Assembly: GCF_000346615.1 (NCBI RefSeq)
Contig: NZ_ANNU01000044.1
Location: forward strand, 1-64,000
Direction: 5' to 3'
Length of the DNA stretch: 64,000 bases
Source: Nafulsella turpanensis ZLM-10
GTDB lineage: Bacteria > Bacteroidota > Bacteroidia > Cytophagales > Cyclobacteriaceae
The position numbers were made by a program, and so were the translations under genes. How positions within the stretch are numbered: position 1 is the stretch's first letter; the number at the start of each line of letters is the position of its first letter. The notes under the pieces were generated by a model. It was not told the origin of the DNA, did not search any database, and worked only from the letters and a program-made list of their open reading frames with translations. Shown here one piece after another: positions 32,763 through 41,809 of this stretch.

Positions 32763-33854
32763 ATGAAAGTCGGAAATCCATATAAGTACCTGACTTTATT
32801 TACCTTACCTGCGCTTGCGTTCCTGTCTTTTTTCAGCTATGGATGGCTCTGCTTCCTCCCAATACTCTATATTTTTGTCTTTTTGCCCCTGTTCGAGCTG
32901 CTTACCCGTCCCGATACGAGCAATCATTTGCCTGAACAGGAAAATTCCCTTGCAGGGCAGCGGGTGTATGACTTTATCTTATATGCAGCTGTTCCTGTGC
33001 AGTATGGTTTACTGATGTTGTTCTTCTTAAAGGTACAGGAGGCAGAGCTCAGCTGGACTACTCTTACGGGAAGGATTACAGCCATGGGGCTGATGTGTGG
33101 GGTTTTTGGAATTAATGTGGGCCATGAGCTGGGGCACAGGAGCAGGAAGTATGAGCAATACATGGCACAGGCCCTGCTGCTGACTTCGCTTTATATGCAC
33201 TTTTTTATTGAGCATAACAGGGGCCATCATAAGATGGCCTCCACTTCCGAAGATCCCTCCACTGCCCGAAAGAATGAATCGGTTTATGCGTTCTGGCTTC
33301 GCTCGGGTGGCCACAGTTACCTTTCCGCATGGCAGCTGGAGAAAGATCGTCTCCATAAGCAAGGAAAGCAAGCCCTGCACTGGCAAAACCAGATGCTCCG
33401 TTTTCAGCTTTATCAGTTTGGTCTGCTCCTCACGGTCGGGCTGGCTTTTGGGCTGAATGTTTTAATGTGTTTCGTGGCAGCAGCGGTAATGGGTATGCTC
33501 CTCCTCGAAACGGTCAATTATATTGAGCACTACGGCCTGCTTCGTAAAGTGCTCAATAATGGCCGGTATGAGCGGGTAATGCCGCAGCACTCCTGGAATA
33601 GCAATCATCCCCTCGGGCGCCTGATGTTGTTTGAACTTAGCCGCCACTCAGACCATCATTATAAAACAAGCCGTAAATACCAGATTCTCCGGCACCATGA
33701 ACAAAGCCCGCAAATGCCCACCGGCTACCCGGGTATGATGATACTCGCCCTGGTGCCACCCCTATGGTTTCGGCTAATGAATTCCAGGATTGAGGAGAAT
33801 CTTCGCTCTCCTATTTTGAAGGTTGGCGTAACAAAATCAGTGGTTAATGGCTGA
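32763..33854 (+). CDS. alkane 1-monooxygenase, AlkB type
   Basis: This integral-membrane di-iron enzyme hydroxylates the terminal carbon of alkanes or related chains. It has 363 residues from the ATG at 32763; an upstream ATG at 32676 is in frame but adds an unusual charged leader. Six membrane spans are likely. The histidine motifs are in order: HELGHR near 140, HNRGHH near 170, NYIEHYG near 250, and RHSDHHYKTSRKYQ near 290, all matching AlkB. No rubredoxin gene is adjacent; electrons must come from elsewhere. It overlaps at its end with a decayed gene on the other strand. Confidence 0.9.
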   Translation: MKVGNPYKYLTLFTLPALAFLSFFSYGWLCFLPILYIFVFLPLFELLTRPDTSNHLPEQENSLAGQRVYDFILYAAVPVQYGLLMLFFLKVQEAELSWTTLTGRITAMGLMCGVFGINVGHELGHRSRKYEQYMAQALLLTSLYMHFFIEHNRGHHKMASTSEDPSTARKNESVYAFWLRSGGHSYLSAWQLEKDRLHKQGKQALHWQNQMLRFQLYQFGLLLTVGLAFGLNVLMCFVAAAVMGMLLLETVNYIEHYGLLRKVLNNGRYERVMPQHSWNSNHPLGRLMLFELSRHSDHHYKTSRKYQILRHHEQSPQMPTGYPGMMILALVPPLWFRLMNSRIEENLRSPILKVGVTKSVVNG

Positions 33855-33855
33855 T

Positions 33856-34105
33856 AAGCCTGTTGAAAAACTTCCTTAAATGAGGGTATTCATTTACTGA
33901 AACAAGAGGTTGTTTTATTTTAAACTGTAAAACAATACTCAGGTTCCCGTTGAGCATGGCCGCTTTATAAATGAACTGAGCTTTATTACCTGGAGGATAT
34001 CCTCTGGTTTTTCTTCTATCGTAAAACCTTCCGGTAAAATGATGTTGCAGCTAAGGATTTTTTCTGAAGTATAGCCAAAATCCACGGGCAGGTTCTGTTT
34101 AAAAG
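33856..34105 (-). pseudogene. C-terminal remnant of a DUF3857/3858-type transglutaminase-like gene
   Basis: On the minus strand, downstream of the TPR-kinase gene, the bases read as NLPVDFGYTSEKILSCNIIL then PEGFTIEEKPEDIL in one frame. After a one-base shift near 33970 they continue as MLNGNLSIVLQFKIKQPL then VSVNEYPHLRKFFNRLI. This resembles the C-terminal region of the secreted transglutaminase-like DUF3857/DUF3858 proteins of Bacteroidota, with their PxDFGY and NEYPxLRxFF segments. The large N-terminal part is missing and the frame is shifted, so it is a decayed fragment. It lies directly against the alkB stop. Confidence 0.6.
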
Positions 34106-34111
34106 GAGAAG

Positions 34112-36205
34112 CTATACCGTTTCAAGTACAACTTCTGCTTTAGGAACTGTAAAACGAAAGGTGCTTCCTTTTCCCTCTTTACTCTCCACCTGTAGTTCGC
34201 CACCATTCTGCTGGATAAATTCCTTACAAAGCATTAAGCCTAAACCGGTACCCTTCTCATTGGCGGTGCCGGGGCTTGAATGCTTGTATTCAATTTTAAA
34301 TAGTTTCTGAAGGGCTTCCGGACTTATTCCCACACCGGTATCCTCTACTACTACTTCTATGACATCTTTCCATTCCTTCGCCGATATAGTGACCAATCCG
34401 CCTGCTTTGGTGAATTTAAGGGCATTGCTGATAAGATTGCGCAAAACAGTATTCATTTGATTTTCGCCTGCAAAAGCCTGTAGGTGTTCCGGTACATTGG
34501 TAATAATGCTGATGTTTTTGTTGTCTGCCATTTTTTGCAGTAGATCAATATTGGATCTGACTAAGGAGCGGAGCTTCAGGTTAGTTGGCTTTAGCTCCAT
34601 AATTCCTGTCTGGGAGCGCGACCATTCCAGCAGGTTCTCCAGCAGGCTAAGCAGGTTTTTTAGCGACTTATCCAGGTCCTTTGCCAGGGACTGAATTTCT
34701 TCTTTGGTAAGAGCATCGGTATGCTTTATGAGCATGCCCGAAAAAGCCGTAAGGGAGTTAAGAGGGCCTTTTAAATCGTGGCTGATGATGCTGAAGAACT
34801 TATCTTTGGTGGCATTTAACTCCTGCAGCTCTGTGTTTTGCTGGTGAATGGTTGAATTGGTATAGCGGAGGACCTGCGTATTTTTACGGTTGTTGCGGTA
34901 AAGAAAAACTATCAGGCCGAGGATAGTAATCAACAGCAATACAATAGTGATGAGAAAATCGCGAAAGTTGGTTTGCTTTTGCATAGCCAGTTCACGCAAT
35001 TGTTTGTCTTTTTTTAAGGCATCTATTTCTCTTTCCTTTTCGGCAATTTCGAAACGGGTCTGCAGTTCGGCCATGCGCCTTTCACTTTCCTCTCCATATA
35101 TAAAGTCGCTGATGGCTACAAATAAATCCTTATACTGAAGGGCTTTTTCGTAATCTTTTAAAGCAGCATAGCAGGCATAGAGATTTTCGTAACTGTCGCG
35201 TATAATCTTTTTGTCATTTCTTATCTCGCCAATAACGAGGGCAGACTCAAGAAGAGGTAAGGCCTCCTCGTATTGTTGCTGCGCAATACTTAAAAGGCCA
35301 AGGTTATTTAATGCCTGTGCCTGCCCGTCGGGGAACTGTATTTCCCTGAAGATTTGCAGGCTTTCGTTCATAGATATCCTTGCCTCTGCATGTTGGCCCT
35401 GTTGCAAGTAAAGGCGGCCCAGGGACAGCTTACTTTCCCCTATGCCTTCCTTATCCGCAATATTCTTTCTAATTGTTATGGCCTTCTGGTGGCGTTCAAG
35501 AGCCTGCTGCAGGTTTCCTTTTGCCTGGTAAATAAGGGCAAGCCTGAACTGGCTGTCGGCTATTCCTTTTTGGTAATGTTGCTGCCTGCTAAGGGTAAGG
35601 GCTTTTCCATAATAATCGACTGCCTTACTCTCGTTACCAATGCTGGCATATACCCGGCCAATTTGAATGAAGCCATCTGCGGCCGGACCCTTTAGCTGCA
35701 GGCGTTCGGCCAGTATTTGCGCCTGCATAAAGTATTCGATTGCTTTATAGCTGTTCCCCACTTCATGGTAAATGTCGCCAATGGTATTAAGAATGCTTAC
35801 CTGCTCCGGCAGGAGCTGGTGCTGCTGGCTTACGGATAAGGCTTCGAAGCAATGCTGAAGGGCAGAGTCGTAATTGGAAATGAGGTGACGAACGGAATTG
35901 CCTACATAATTTCCTGCAATGGCTAATTGGCGGGGATTGCCTGAATCCCTTGCCAGGGCGTAAGCTTCACGGCTTTTCTGTAAGGCCAGTTCAGGCTTAC
36001 TCCGGAGGTATATGGGGATAATCTCTTCCAGGAGCCGGAATCTTTCTGTTCGCCCTGAAAGTTCCAGGGCCGCTTCCAGGCTGTCAACTTTCGCCAAGGA
36101 TGGCTGTGCGGAAACAGAAAAGCCTGACAGGAGAAGCATAAGACCCACTGTAAAGGCAGTACTGCTGGTTTTGCAGAGCAGATATAGGCGGAATAGAGCA
36201 ATCAA
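34112..36205 (-). CDS. TPR-containing sensor histidine kinase
   Basis: The protein has 697 residues from a TTG; the first ATG in frame is 22 codons later. A signal peptide-like start ends in FSVSAQ. Several tetratricopeptide repeats follow (about 75-370, for example GNLQQALERHQKAITIRKNIADKEGIGESKLSLGRLYLQQGQHAEA). A membrane helix lies near 410-430 (FLITIVLLLITILGLIVFLYR). The kinase core has the His in FFSIISHDLKGPLNSL and the ATP site with EDTGVGISPEALQKLF and GTGLGLMLCKEF. A periplasmic TPR sensor would detect a ligand or protein; its partner regulator is not nearby. Confidence 0.9.
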   Translation of the reverse strand: MIALFRLYLLCKTSSTAFTVGLMLLLSGFSVSAQPSLAKVDSLEAALELSGRTERFRLLEEIIPIYLRSKPELALQKSREAYALARDSGNPRQLAIAGNYVGNSVRHLISNYDSALQHCFEALSVSQQHQLLPEQVSILNTIGDIYHEVGNSYKAIEYFMQAQILAERLQLKGPAADGFIQIGRVYASIGNESKAVDYYGKALTLSRQQHYQKGIADSQFRLALIYQAKGNLQQALERHQKAITIRKNIADKEGIGESKLSLGRLYLQQGQHAEARISMNESLQIFREIQFPDGQAQALNNLGLLSIAQQQYEEALPLLESALVIGEIRNDKKIIRDSYENLYACYAALKDYEKALQYKDLFVAISDFIYGEESERRMAELQTRFEIAEKEREIDALKKDKQLRELAMQKQTNFRDFLITIVLLLITILGLIVFLYRNNRKNTQVLRYTNSTIHQQNTELQELNATKDKFFSIISHDLKGPLNSLTAFSGMLIKHTDALTKEEIQSLAKDLDKSLKNLLSLLENLLEWSRSQTGIMELKPTNLKLRSLVRSNIDLLQKMADNKNISIITNVPEHLQAFAGENQMNTVLRNLISNALKFTKAGGLVTISAKEWKDVIEVVVEDTGVGISPEALQKLFKIEYKHSSPGTANEKGTGLGLMLCKEFIQQNGGELQVESKEGKGSTFRFTVPKAEVVLETV

Positions 36206-36496
36206 TTACAGTTAATATAGGCTTTAAGAAGGCAATATCTGTCCTTTTAGTGACTTTTAATTGTAAAAGGAGGCCTTAACCTTACATTTAAACGGATTGT
36301 AAAGAAAGAGCAGGTTCGGGAATGATGATTACCTGCTTGTAAACTCCTTTTCAGAACTGCAGCGGCCAGTTGGCAGGTGAGGATTTTGTGATTTTTTCAT
36401 TATCCTTCATGAGTTATGTAATATTTTAGATTAAATTCGTTCATTTTAAAAGTAGATTAAAACAATTTTTTTGTCGACTTGTTTTAGGAGTACAAA

Positions 36497-36527
36497 TTTG
36501 AATAAAAGAGAAAAATCACTACTTTTG
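36497..36527 (+). promoter_or_regulatory. promoter of greA
   Basis: TTTG at 36497-36500 and TACTTTTG at 36520-36527 are separated by 19 bp. This matches the full Bacteroidota consensus, one of the clearest promoters in the window. The greA start is 122 bp downstream. Confidence 0.6.
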
Positions 36528-36534
36528 TCTTCGG

Positions 36535-36562
36535 CCCTGGTAGCAAATATTGCTTATCAGGG
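36535..36562 (+). other. leader hairpin of greA
   Basis: CCCTGGTAGCAA and TTGCTTATCAGGG form a stem with one bulge. A T-rich run follows. It lies between the promoter and greA and may be an attenuator or a protein-binding site. Confidence 0.35.
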
Positions 36563-36648
36563 TTATTTTTATTGAATAAACTGGTAAATTCAAGCAGCAA
36601 GACGGTTTTGGAAACGAATCCGTTCTTTTATTTTAAAAGCAAGGAGCT

Positions 36649-37128
36649 ATGTCAAAGATATCATATTACACTAAAGAGGGTTTAGAGAAATTAAAAGCAG
36701 AACTAAACGAACTGAGAACGAAAGGCAGGACCGATATTGCCCGGCAAATTGCAGAGGCAAGAGATAAAGGAGACCTGAGCGAAAATGCAGAATATGATGC
36801 GGCCAAAGATGCACAGGGTTTGCTGGAGCTGAAAATTGCCAAACTGGAAGAGGTGGTGGGCAATGCCCGGGTAATAGATGAATCTACCCTCGATACATCA
36901 AAGGTTTCTATACTTTCAAAAGTAAAAATCAGGAATAAGAAGAATAATATGACCGTTACCTATGTTTTGGTTTCGGAAGAAGAGGCAGATCTGAAAAGTA
37001 ACAAAATCTCTATTAAGTCACCTATTGGCCAGGGACTGATGGGCAAGAAAGTGGGAGATACCGCTGTGGTAAAAGCCCCTGCTGGTACGATAGAGTTTGA
37101 AGTGCTGGAAATAGGCCTGATGGATTAA
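36649..37128 (+). CDS. greA: transcription elongation factor GreA
   Basis: GreA (159 residues) binds RNA polymerase and stimulates cleavage of the backtracked RNA 3' end, so that stalled elongation can resume. The N-terminal coiled coil (about 1-75) has EGLEKLKAELNELRTKGR and ARDKGDLSENAEYDAAKDAQ with the acidic tip residues. The C-terminal FKBP-like domain ends with SPIGQGLMGKKVGDTAVVKAPAG. A good promoter and a leader hairpin precede it. A HIT gene follows 11 bp downstream in the same transcript. Confidence 0.95.
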   Translation: MSKISYYTKEGLEKLKAELNELRTKGRTDIARQIAEARDKGDLSENAEYDAAKDAQGLLELKIAKLEEVVGNARVIDESTLDTSKVSILSKVKIRNKKNNMTVTYVLVSEEEADLKSNKISIKSPIGQGLMGKKVGDTAVVKAPAGTIEFEVLEIGLMD

Positions 37129-37139
37129 AAATTTTTTAG

Positions 37140-37535
37140 ATGAGCTCAATTTTCACTAAAATCATTAACAGAGAGATTCCCGGTCATATTGTGGCCGAAG
37201 ATGAGCAGTTTATTGCATTTTTAGATGTAAACCCGCTCGTAAAAGGTCATACGCTTGTTGTTCCAAAAAAGGAAGTTGACTATATATTTGATTTGCCGGA
37301 AGAGCTACTGGCGGGGCTGAACCTCTTTGCAAAAAAGGTGGCGGCCGGCATAAAAGCAACGGTTCCCTGTAAGCGAATAGGTGTAGCGGTGGTGGGGCTT
37401 GAAGTTCCGCATACGCATATGCACCTGGTGCCGCTCAACCAAATGGAGGATATCAACTTTACCAAACCAAAGCTAAGCCCATCTAAAGCAGAGCTGGAGC
37501 AGCTTGCCCTGCAAATACAGGAAAATATTAAATAG
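37140..37535 (+). CDS. HIT-family nucleotide-binding protein
   Basis: This 131-residue histidine-triad protein is a nucleotidyl hydrolase or transferase acting on adenosine nucleotides such as AMP-lysine or Ap4A. It opens with SIFTKIINREIPGHIVAEDE, the family start. The triad is HTHMHLVPL near 111-119, of form HxHxHxx. VGLEVPHTHMHL is the signature. It follows greA by 11 bp, with a terminator after its stop. Confidence 0.9.
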   Translation: MSSIFTKIINREIPGHIVAEDEQFIAFLDVNPLVKGHTLVVPKKEVDYIFDLPEELLAGLNLFAKKVAAGIKATVPCKRIGVAVVGLEVPHTHMHLVPLNQMEDINFTKPKLSPSKAELEQLALQIQENIK

Positions 37536-37559
37536 AAAATTGCGGAATAGCAGTAATAA

Positions 37560-37594
37560 GAAACGCAAGCCGGAGAGGTTTGCGTTTTTTTTTG
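37560..37594 (+). terminator. terminator after the greA-HIT operon
   Basis: AACGCAAGCC pairs with GGTTTGCGTT, one pair being a G-T, followed by a run of T. It is just before the convergent ruvC end. Confidence 0.75.
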
Positions 37595-37621
37595 TTTTGG
37601 AGTATTGTAACAATGCTGCGC

Positions 37622-38188
37622 TTACGCAATTCGATTAGGGTTATCTTCCAGAAAGGCCTTCCAGCTTTTATTACTCCTGTTATTATTTCCACCCTGGTAA
37701 TGGTGGGTAAGGGCAACTGCCAGGGCATCGGTAGCATCGAGCAGTTTGGGCATTTCGGTAAAACTAAATTCCCGCATCAGCATATGCGCTACCTGCTCTT
37801 TAGAAGCATTCCCATTGCCGGTTACGGCCTGCTTAATTTTTTTAGGAGCATATTCTTTAATAGGAATATCGCGGGAAAGAGCCGCGGCCATGGCTACCCC
37901 CTGGGCACGACCTAATTTAAGCATAGACTGAACATTTTTCCCATAAAAGGGAGCTTCCAGCGCTACCTCATCCGGGTGAAACTCATCGATGAGTGTAATA
38001 ATACGATCGTAAATCTTCTTTAATTTTAATTCGTGGTCCTTATATTTGCTTAAATGAATAACACCAAACTGCAGTACCTGCAGCTTTCTGTTCATACTTA
38101 TAATAAGTCCGTAACCCATTACACTTGTGCCCGGGTCAAGGCCCAGTATAATTTTCTCCTCTTTCCGCTCCAATGGCTGTATCATCAT
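37622..38188 (-). CDS. ruvC: Holliday junction resolvase RuvC
   Basis: This 188-residue endonuclease resolves Holliday junctions together with RuvAB. It opens with KIILGLDPGTSVMGYGLI, with the first catalytic Asp. EVALEAPFYGKNVQSMLKLGRAQG carries the second acidic ligand, and ATDALAVALTHHY the last Asp pair. The length is normal, with a short extra C-terminal tail. Its ATG shares bases with the ATG of the divergent membrane protein gene. Confidence 0.93.
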   Translation of the reverse strand: MMIQPLERKEEKIILGLDPGTSVMGYGLIISMNRKLQVLQFGVIHLSKYKDHELKLKKIYDRIITLIDEFHPDEVALEAPFYGKNVQSMLKLGRAQGVAMAAALSRDIPIKEYAPKKIKQAVTGNGNASKEQVAHMLMREFSFTEMPKLLDATDALAVALTHHYQGGNNNRSNKSWKAFLEDNPNRIA

Positions 38189-39188
38189 GATGCAATATAG
38201 TACCTTATCTTATCTCAAAAAAGAAGCTGTAAGCAAAACGCTGATATGGCTGGTGAAAGCATTGGTACTGCTGCTCATTATTTATTTTATTGGCTTAAAA
38301 ATTTATGGAGGCCAGTTAAGCCCGGCCACCATTGGGGCCTTTAGCCTGCAGCTATATACGCAGCACCCCTGGTATGCCTTCGTGGTGCCATTCCTGCTGG
38401 TTTTTGTTAACTGGGGACTGGAGGCTAAAAAGTGGCAGTTGCTTTCGGCGCCGGTTTCCAGGCTTTCGCTGGCACAGTGCAGCCGGGCTGTGCTGAGCGG
38501 CCTGAGCCTTGGTTTTATTACCCCTCGTAGTCTGGGCGATTATGCAGGAAGGTTAATGGAAAGCCGGGGAGAGGAACGTGTGAAGCTGGTGGGGGCTGTA
38601 TTGCTGAACCGCATCAGCCAGTCATTTTGTACTTATTTTGCGGGTTTGGCAGGGCTCCTCTACCTCATTACTTTTACTGCCATGGGGGTGCAGCCTCAGT
38701 GGCACTGGATGTTCCCGGTAATGGCAGGGGGGATGTTGCTTTGTGTTCTTTTTTTAGGAAAGGGAAGAGGAAGGCTGGTGGAGGTCCTTCAGGGATTAGT
38801 AGGAAAAAAATGGATGCGTCTGCTTGAAATTATTGGTGATTATAGCAGTAGTACGATGGCCATGCTACTGCTGTGGGCTGCCCTGCGCTATGTCGTTTAT
38901 ACTTTTCAGTTTGTCTGGATATTGAAAATGGCAGGCCTGGAGCTTCCGCTGCCTGTAATGGTGGCGGGCGTTGCCGCGGTTTTTGTTATGAAATCCGTTA
39001 TTCCGGCTTTTAACTTCCTGAGCGATCTGGGCGTGCGGGAGTTTTCGGCCCTATTCGTATTTTCGGCTTTTGCGGTGCCGGAAGCAAAAGTGGTGCTGGC
39101 AAGTCTGCTGGTTTGGTGCCTCAATATCTTGCTTCCAACCTTTATCGGTGCGATTCATATTTTTCAAATGCGCTTTAACCGTAGCTGA
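38187..39188 (+). CDS. lysylphosphatidylglycerol synthase-like flippase domain protein
   Basis: This is a membrane protein of about 333 residues with seven or eight hydrophobic helices. It matches the transmembrane half of MprF and the AglD/UPF0104 family, with GLSLGFITPRSLGDYAGRLM in the conserved part and VFVMKSVIPAFNFLSDLGVREFSA near the end. There is no aminoacyl-transferase domain. It probably moves a lipid or lipid-linked sugar across the membrane. The next gene is a glycosyltransferase whose ATG overlaps its stop (TGATG), so a role in making a membrane glycolipid is likely, by inference. Confidence 0.8.
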   Translation: MMQYSTLSYLKKEAVSKTLIWLVKALVLLLIIYFIGLKIYGGQLSPATIGAFSLQLYTQHPWYAFVVPFLLVFVNWGLEAKKWQLLSAPVSRLSLAQCSRAVLSGLSLGFITPRSLGDYAGRLMESRGEERVKLVGAVLLNRISQSFCTYFAGLAGLLYLITFTAMGVQPQWHWMFPVMAGGMLLCVLFLGKGRGRLVEVLQGLVGKKWMRLLEIIGDYSSSTMAMLLLWAALRYVVYTFQFVWILKMAGLELPLPVMVAGVAAVFVMKSVIPAFNFLSDLGVREFSALFVFSAFAVPEAKVVLASLLVWCLNILLPTFIGAIHIFQMRFNRS

Positions 39189-40315
39189 TGCTGACCATTG
39201 CCTATCTAAGTATCCTCTTCCTTTACTCGCTGGCCACAGGCCTGCTTTATTACTGGTGGCGACAGATAGAAACGCCGGGTGTGGAGGAGCCTCAATCCTC
39301 TCTTTTTTTAAGTGTGATAGTGGTCATAAGAAATGAGGAGGCTAACATTCAAAACCTTTTAGCCGATCTTGAGAAACAGCAATATGCTCCCAGTGGGTTC
39401 GAGGTGATTGTGGTCGATGACCATAGCACCGATGCTTCCTTTTCGCTAGTAGAGCAGGTGGCGGAAAAAAGCCATCTAAGCATTCGCCTTTTCAGGCTTG
39501 AAGATGCTGCGGGAAAAAAGGCAGGCTTATCGCTAGGGGTACACCAGGCAAAAGGGGAGGTAGTGCTGGTTACCGATGGTGACTGCAGGCTACCTTCGGG
39601 ATGGCTGCAAAGCTATGGACGCTCTTTTGCTAATGCTGATGTTCGGTTTGTGTCGGGGCCGGTTACATTTTGCGAAAGTAAAAATTTCTTTGCACAGTTG
39701 CAGACCATTGAATTTGCCAGTCTGGTGGGGACGGGAGCGGCCTTTCTGAAGGCAGGTTTTCCCGGAATGTGTAATGCCGCTAATATGGCATTCCGGAAAA
39801 ATGCCTACCTGGAAGCAGAGCATTCCCGAACTGATTTTCATATTCCTTCGGGTGATGATGAATTTTTATTACAGGCTATATATAATAAGTATCCGCGACA
39901 GGTGTACTTTCTTAAGAGCAGGGAGGCCGTCGTTCAAACCATTCCACAGCCCGACTGGAAAGCTTTTGTACAGCAGCGAAAACGCTGGGCCGGCAAGTGG
40001 CGTCTGCACCGGAAACCGGCTGTGGCAGCTACCGCACTTTCACTTTTCCTGTTTTATACAGCCTGGATTGGACTGTTGCTTAATTTGTTACTGTCAGGAC
40101 AATGGTTCCTTTTTTTTGGAGGAGTGTTGCTGAAGTTCAGCATCGAATTGTTATTTTTACAAGCTGTAATGGGCCTGATGGGGAAAAAAATACCATGGCT
40201 GGCCTTAATCTTCCTGCAGCTGGTATATCCATTTTATGTACTCTATTTTGGAGTAGCAGTAAATTTTGGAAGCTTTAGCTGGAAAGGCAGGACTTATAAA
40301 TATGCAAGTGTATGA
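39188..40315 (+). CDS. glycosyltransferase family 2, membrane-bound
   Basis: The 375-residue enzyme starts with a membrane helix (about 1-25), followed by a GT2 domain. The sequence VVIRNEEANIQNLLADLEKQ, VVDDHSTD near 78 and TDGDCRLPSGW near 125 give the GT-A donor and metal site. QQRKRWAGKW near 262 is the QxxRW motif of processive or membrane GTs. Three helices close the protein (about 280-350). It likely adds sugars to a lipid carrier. The next gene overlaps its stop (ATGA). Confidence 0.88.
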   Translation: MLTIAYLSILFLYSLATGLLYYWWRQIETPGVEEPQSSLFLSVIVVIRNEEANIQNLLADLEKQQYAPSGFEVIVVDDHSTDASFSLVEQVAEKSHLSIRLFRLEDAAGKKAGLSLGVHQAKGEVVLVTDGDCRLPSGWLQSYGRSFANADVRFVSGPVTFCESKNFFAQLQTIEFASLVGTGAAFLKAGFPGMCNAANMAFRKNAYLEAEHSRTDFHIPSGDDEFLLQAIYNKYPRQVYFLKSREAVVQTIPQPDWKAFVQQRKRWAGKWRLHRKPAVAATALSLFLFYTAWIGLLLNLLLSGQWFLFFGGVLLKFSIELLFLQAVMGLMGKKIPWLALIFLQLVYPFYVLYFGVAVNFGSFSWKGRTYKYASV

Positions 40316-40566
40316 CGGATCAGGAATTTGATGTAATGGACGAGCTGTACTTCGTACAGTCATTTGCAGAGTTGCAGCAGTCCTGCCAGTTAGAGGCACA
40401 GGAGCTGAAGCAACTTTTACTCAGTTTAATCAGAAAAGAATGGGTTCGGTGGATGATTGATCGGGCCGATGAAGCACCTTCCGGCGAAACTATTCAGGAA
40501 GAGCAAATGGAGCAATATTATTATCTGGCTACCAAGGCCGGTTTGCTGGCGCATAACAGCAGGTAA
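40312..40566 (+). CDS. conserved hypothetical small protein
   Basis: This is an 84-residue, mainly helical acidic protein with no signal peptide and no membrane segment. FAELQQSCQLEAQELKQLLLSLIRKEWVRW, followed by YYYLATKAGLLAHN at the end, has the look of a small winged-helix. It starts inside the stop of the glycosyltransferase gene and is followed by the OppC-type permease gene after only 3 bp. It may regulate or bind the transporter; the function is unknown. Confidence 0.7.
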   Translation: MTDQEFDVMDELYFVQSFAELQQSCQLEAQELKQLLLSLIRKEWVRWMIDRADEAPSGETIQEEQMEQYYYLATKAGLLAHNSR

Positions 40567-40569
40567 AGT

Positions 40570-41808
40570 ATGTTAAACCAGTTTCACCATTCCCCAAACT
40601 ACTACGTTCGTAAGCGGCTGTTGCGAAATAAGCCTGCCATGTTTGGCTTAAGTATTATTATTCTTTCGGCCATTTGTGCCATGCTGGGTTGCCTGATTAT
40701 GCCCGACAGCACCCCTAATGTTAATGATGGAGCCATCCAGATTCAAAAGCAGGTGCCGGTATATACTACAAAGCTGCTGAAAATCAGGAAAAATTTTGTG
40801 GAAGAAGAGACAGGCCTGCTGGAGAAAATGTTTTTTGGAGAGCCGAGCCCCTATGTACTGGTGCCTATTCACTCTTATGAAGTGGATGGTTATACCATCC
40901 GGGCAGAAATGGTTGGCCGCGACGGAGAGTGGGAGGATTATGATCTCATCAATACCGTAAAGGCCCTGCACATTGGCGAAAGCGGCCTCCCCGGCTTTGA
41001 TGGGGGAAAGAATTACCGGACGGAAGGTGAGCAGGTGCAGTATGTCGATGCTTTCGGAGTGTTGCAGGAAACAAACAGGCAGGAACTACTCCGGGAGCTG
41101 GAAGAATATAATATCGAGGAAAGAACCTATTGGCTTGGGACCGATAAAGCCGGGCGGGACATGCTTAGCCGCCTGCTGTTTGGGATGCGGATTTCGCTGG
41201 CGATAGGCTTTGTGTCGGTCCTTATTTCAATGGTACTCGGAACTTTGCTGGGGGCTCTGGCGGGTTTTTTTGGAGGAAGAATAGACTCCCTGGTTATGTG
41301 GCTGATGTCTGTTATCTGGTCCATACCTGGAATTATGCTGGTAATTGCTATCAGCCTTGCCTTGCAGAGCAGAGGGGTATGGGTAGCCTTTGTAGCTGTG
41401 GGACTTACCATGTGGGTAGATGTAGCCCGTGTGGTAAGGGGGCAGATTTTCAGTATCAGGCAAAAGTTGTATATTGAGGCTGCCAGGGCTTTTGGTGTTT
41501 CTAACGGGCAAATTATTTACGCGCATATTCTGCCAAACATTCTGGGGCCCCTGATTGTGATAGCTACGGCCAATTTTGCTGCTGCTATTTTATTAGAGGC
41601 CGGGTTGAGTTTTTTAGGCCTGAGCGTGCAGCCACCCACTCCTTCGTGGGGAATTATGATTTATGAGGGCTACCATGCCATCGGTACCAACAACAGCTGG
41701 CACCTTATTGCCTTTCCGGCCATTGCTATTTGCCTGATGGTGCTTTCGTTTAATTTATTAGGAAATGGTCTTCGCGATGCCTTCGATCCTAAAACACTTT
41801 TAAAATAA
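40570..41808 (+). CDS. peptide-type ABC transporter permease (OppC/DppC)
   Basis: The 412-residue permease is of the OppC/DppC class. An N-terminal helix is at about 27-47. A large external region of about 150 residues (residues 50-200) is an unusual insert. The core follows with YWLGTDKAGRDMLSRLLFGMRISLAIGF and the EAA loop AARAFGVSNGQIIYAHILPNILGPLIV. Oligopeptide systems need OppB, OppD and OppF, but none is in this operon, so partners must be elsewhere. It is flanked by a short hypothetical gene and a PP2C phosphatase. Confidence 0.88.
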   Translation: MLNQFHHSPNYYVRKRLLRNKPAMFGLSIIILSAICAMLGCLIMPDSTPNVNDGAIQIQKQVPVYTTKLLKIRKNFVEEETGLLEKMFFGEPSPYVLVPIHSYEVDGYTIRAEMVGRDGEWEDYDLINTVKALHIGESGLPGFDGGKNYRTEGEQVQYVDAFGVLQETNRQELLRELEEYNIEERTYWLGTDKAGRDMLSRLLFGMRISLAIGFVSVLISMVLGTLLGALAGFFGGRIDSLVMWLMSVIWSIPGIMLVIAISLALQSRGVWVAFVAVGLTMWVDVARVVRGQIFSIRQKLYIEAARAFGVSNGQIIYAHILPNILGPLIVIATANFAAAILLEAGLSFLGLSVQPPTPSWGIMIYEGYHAIGTNNSWHLIAFPAIAICLMVLSFNLLGNGLRDAFDPKTLLK

Positions 41809-41809
41809 A

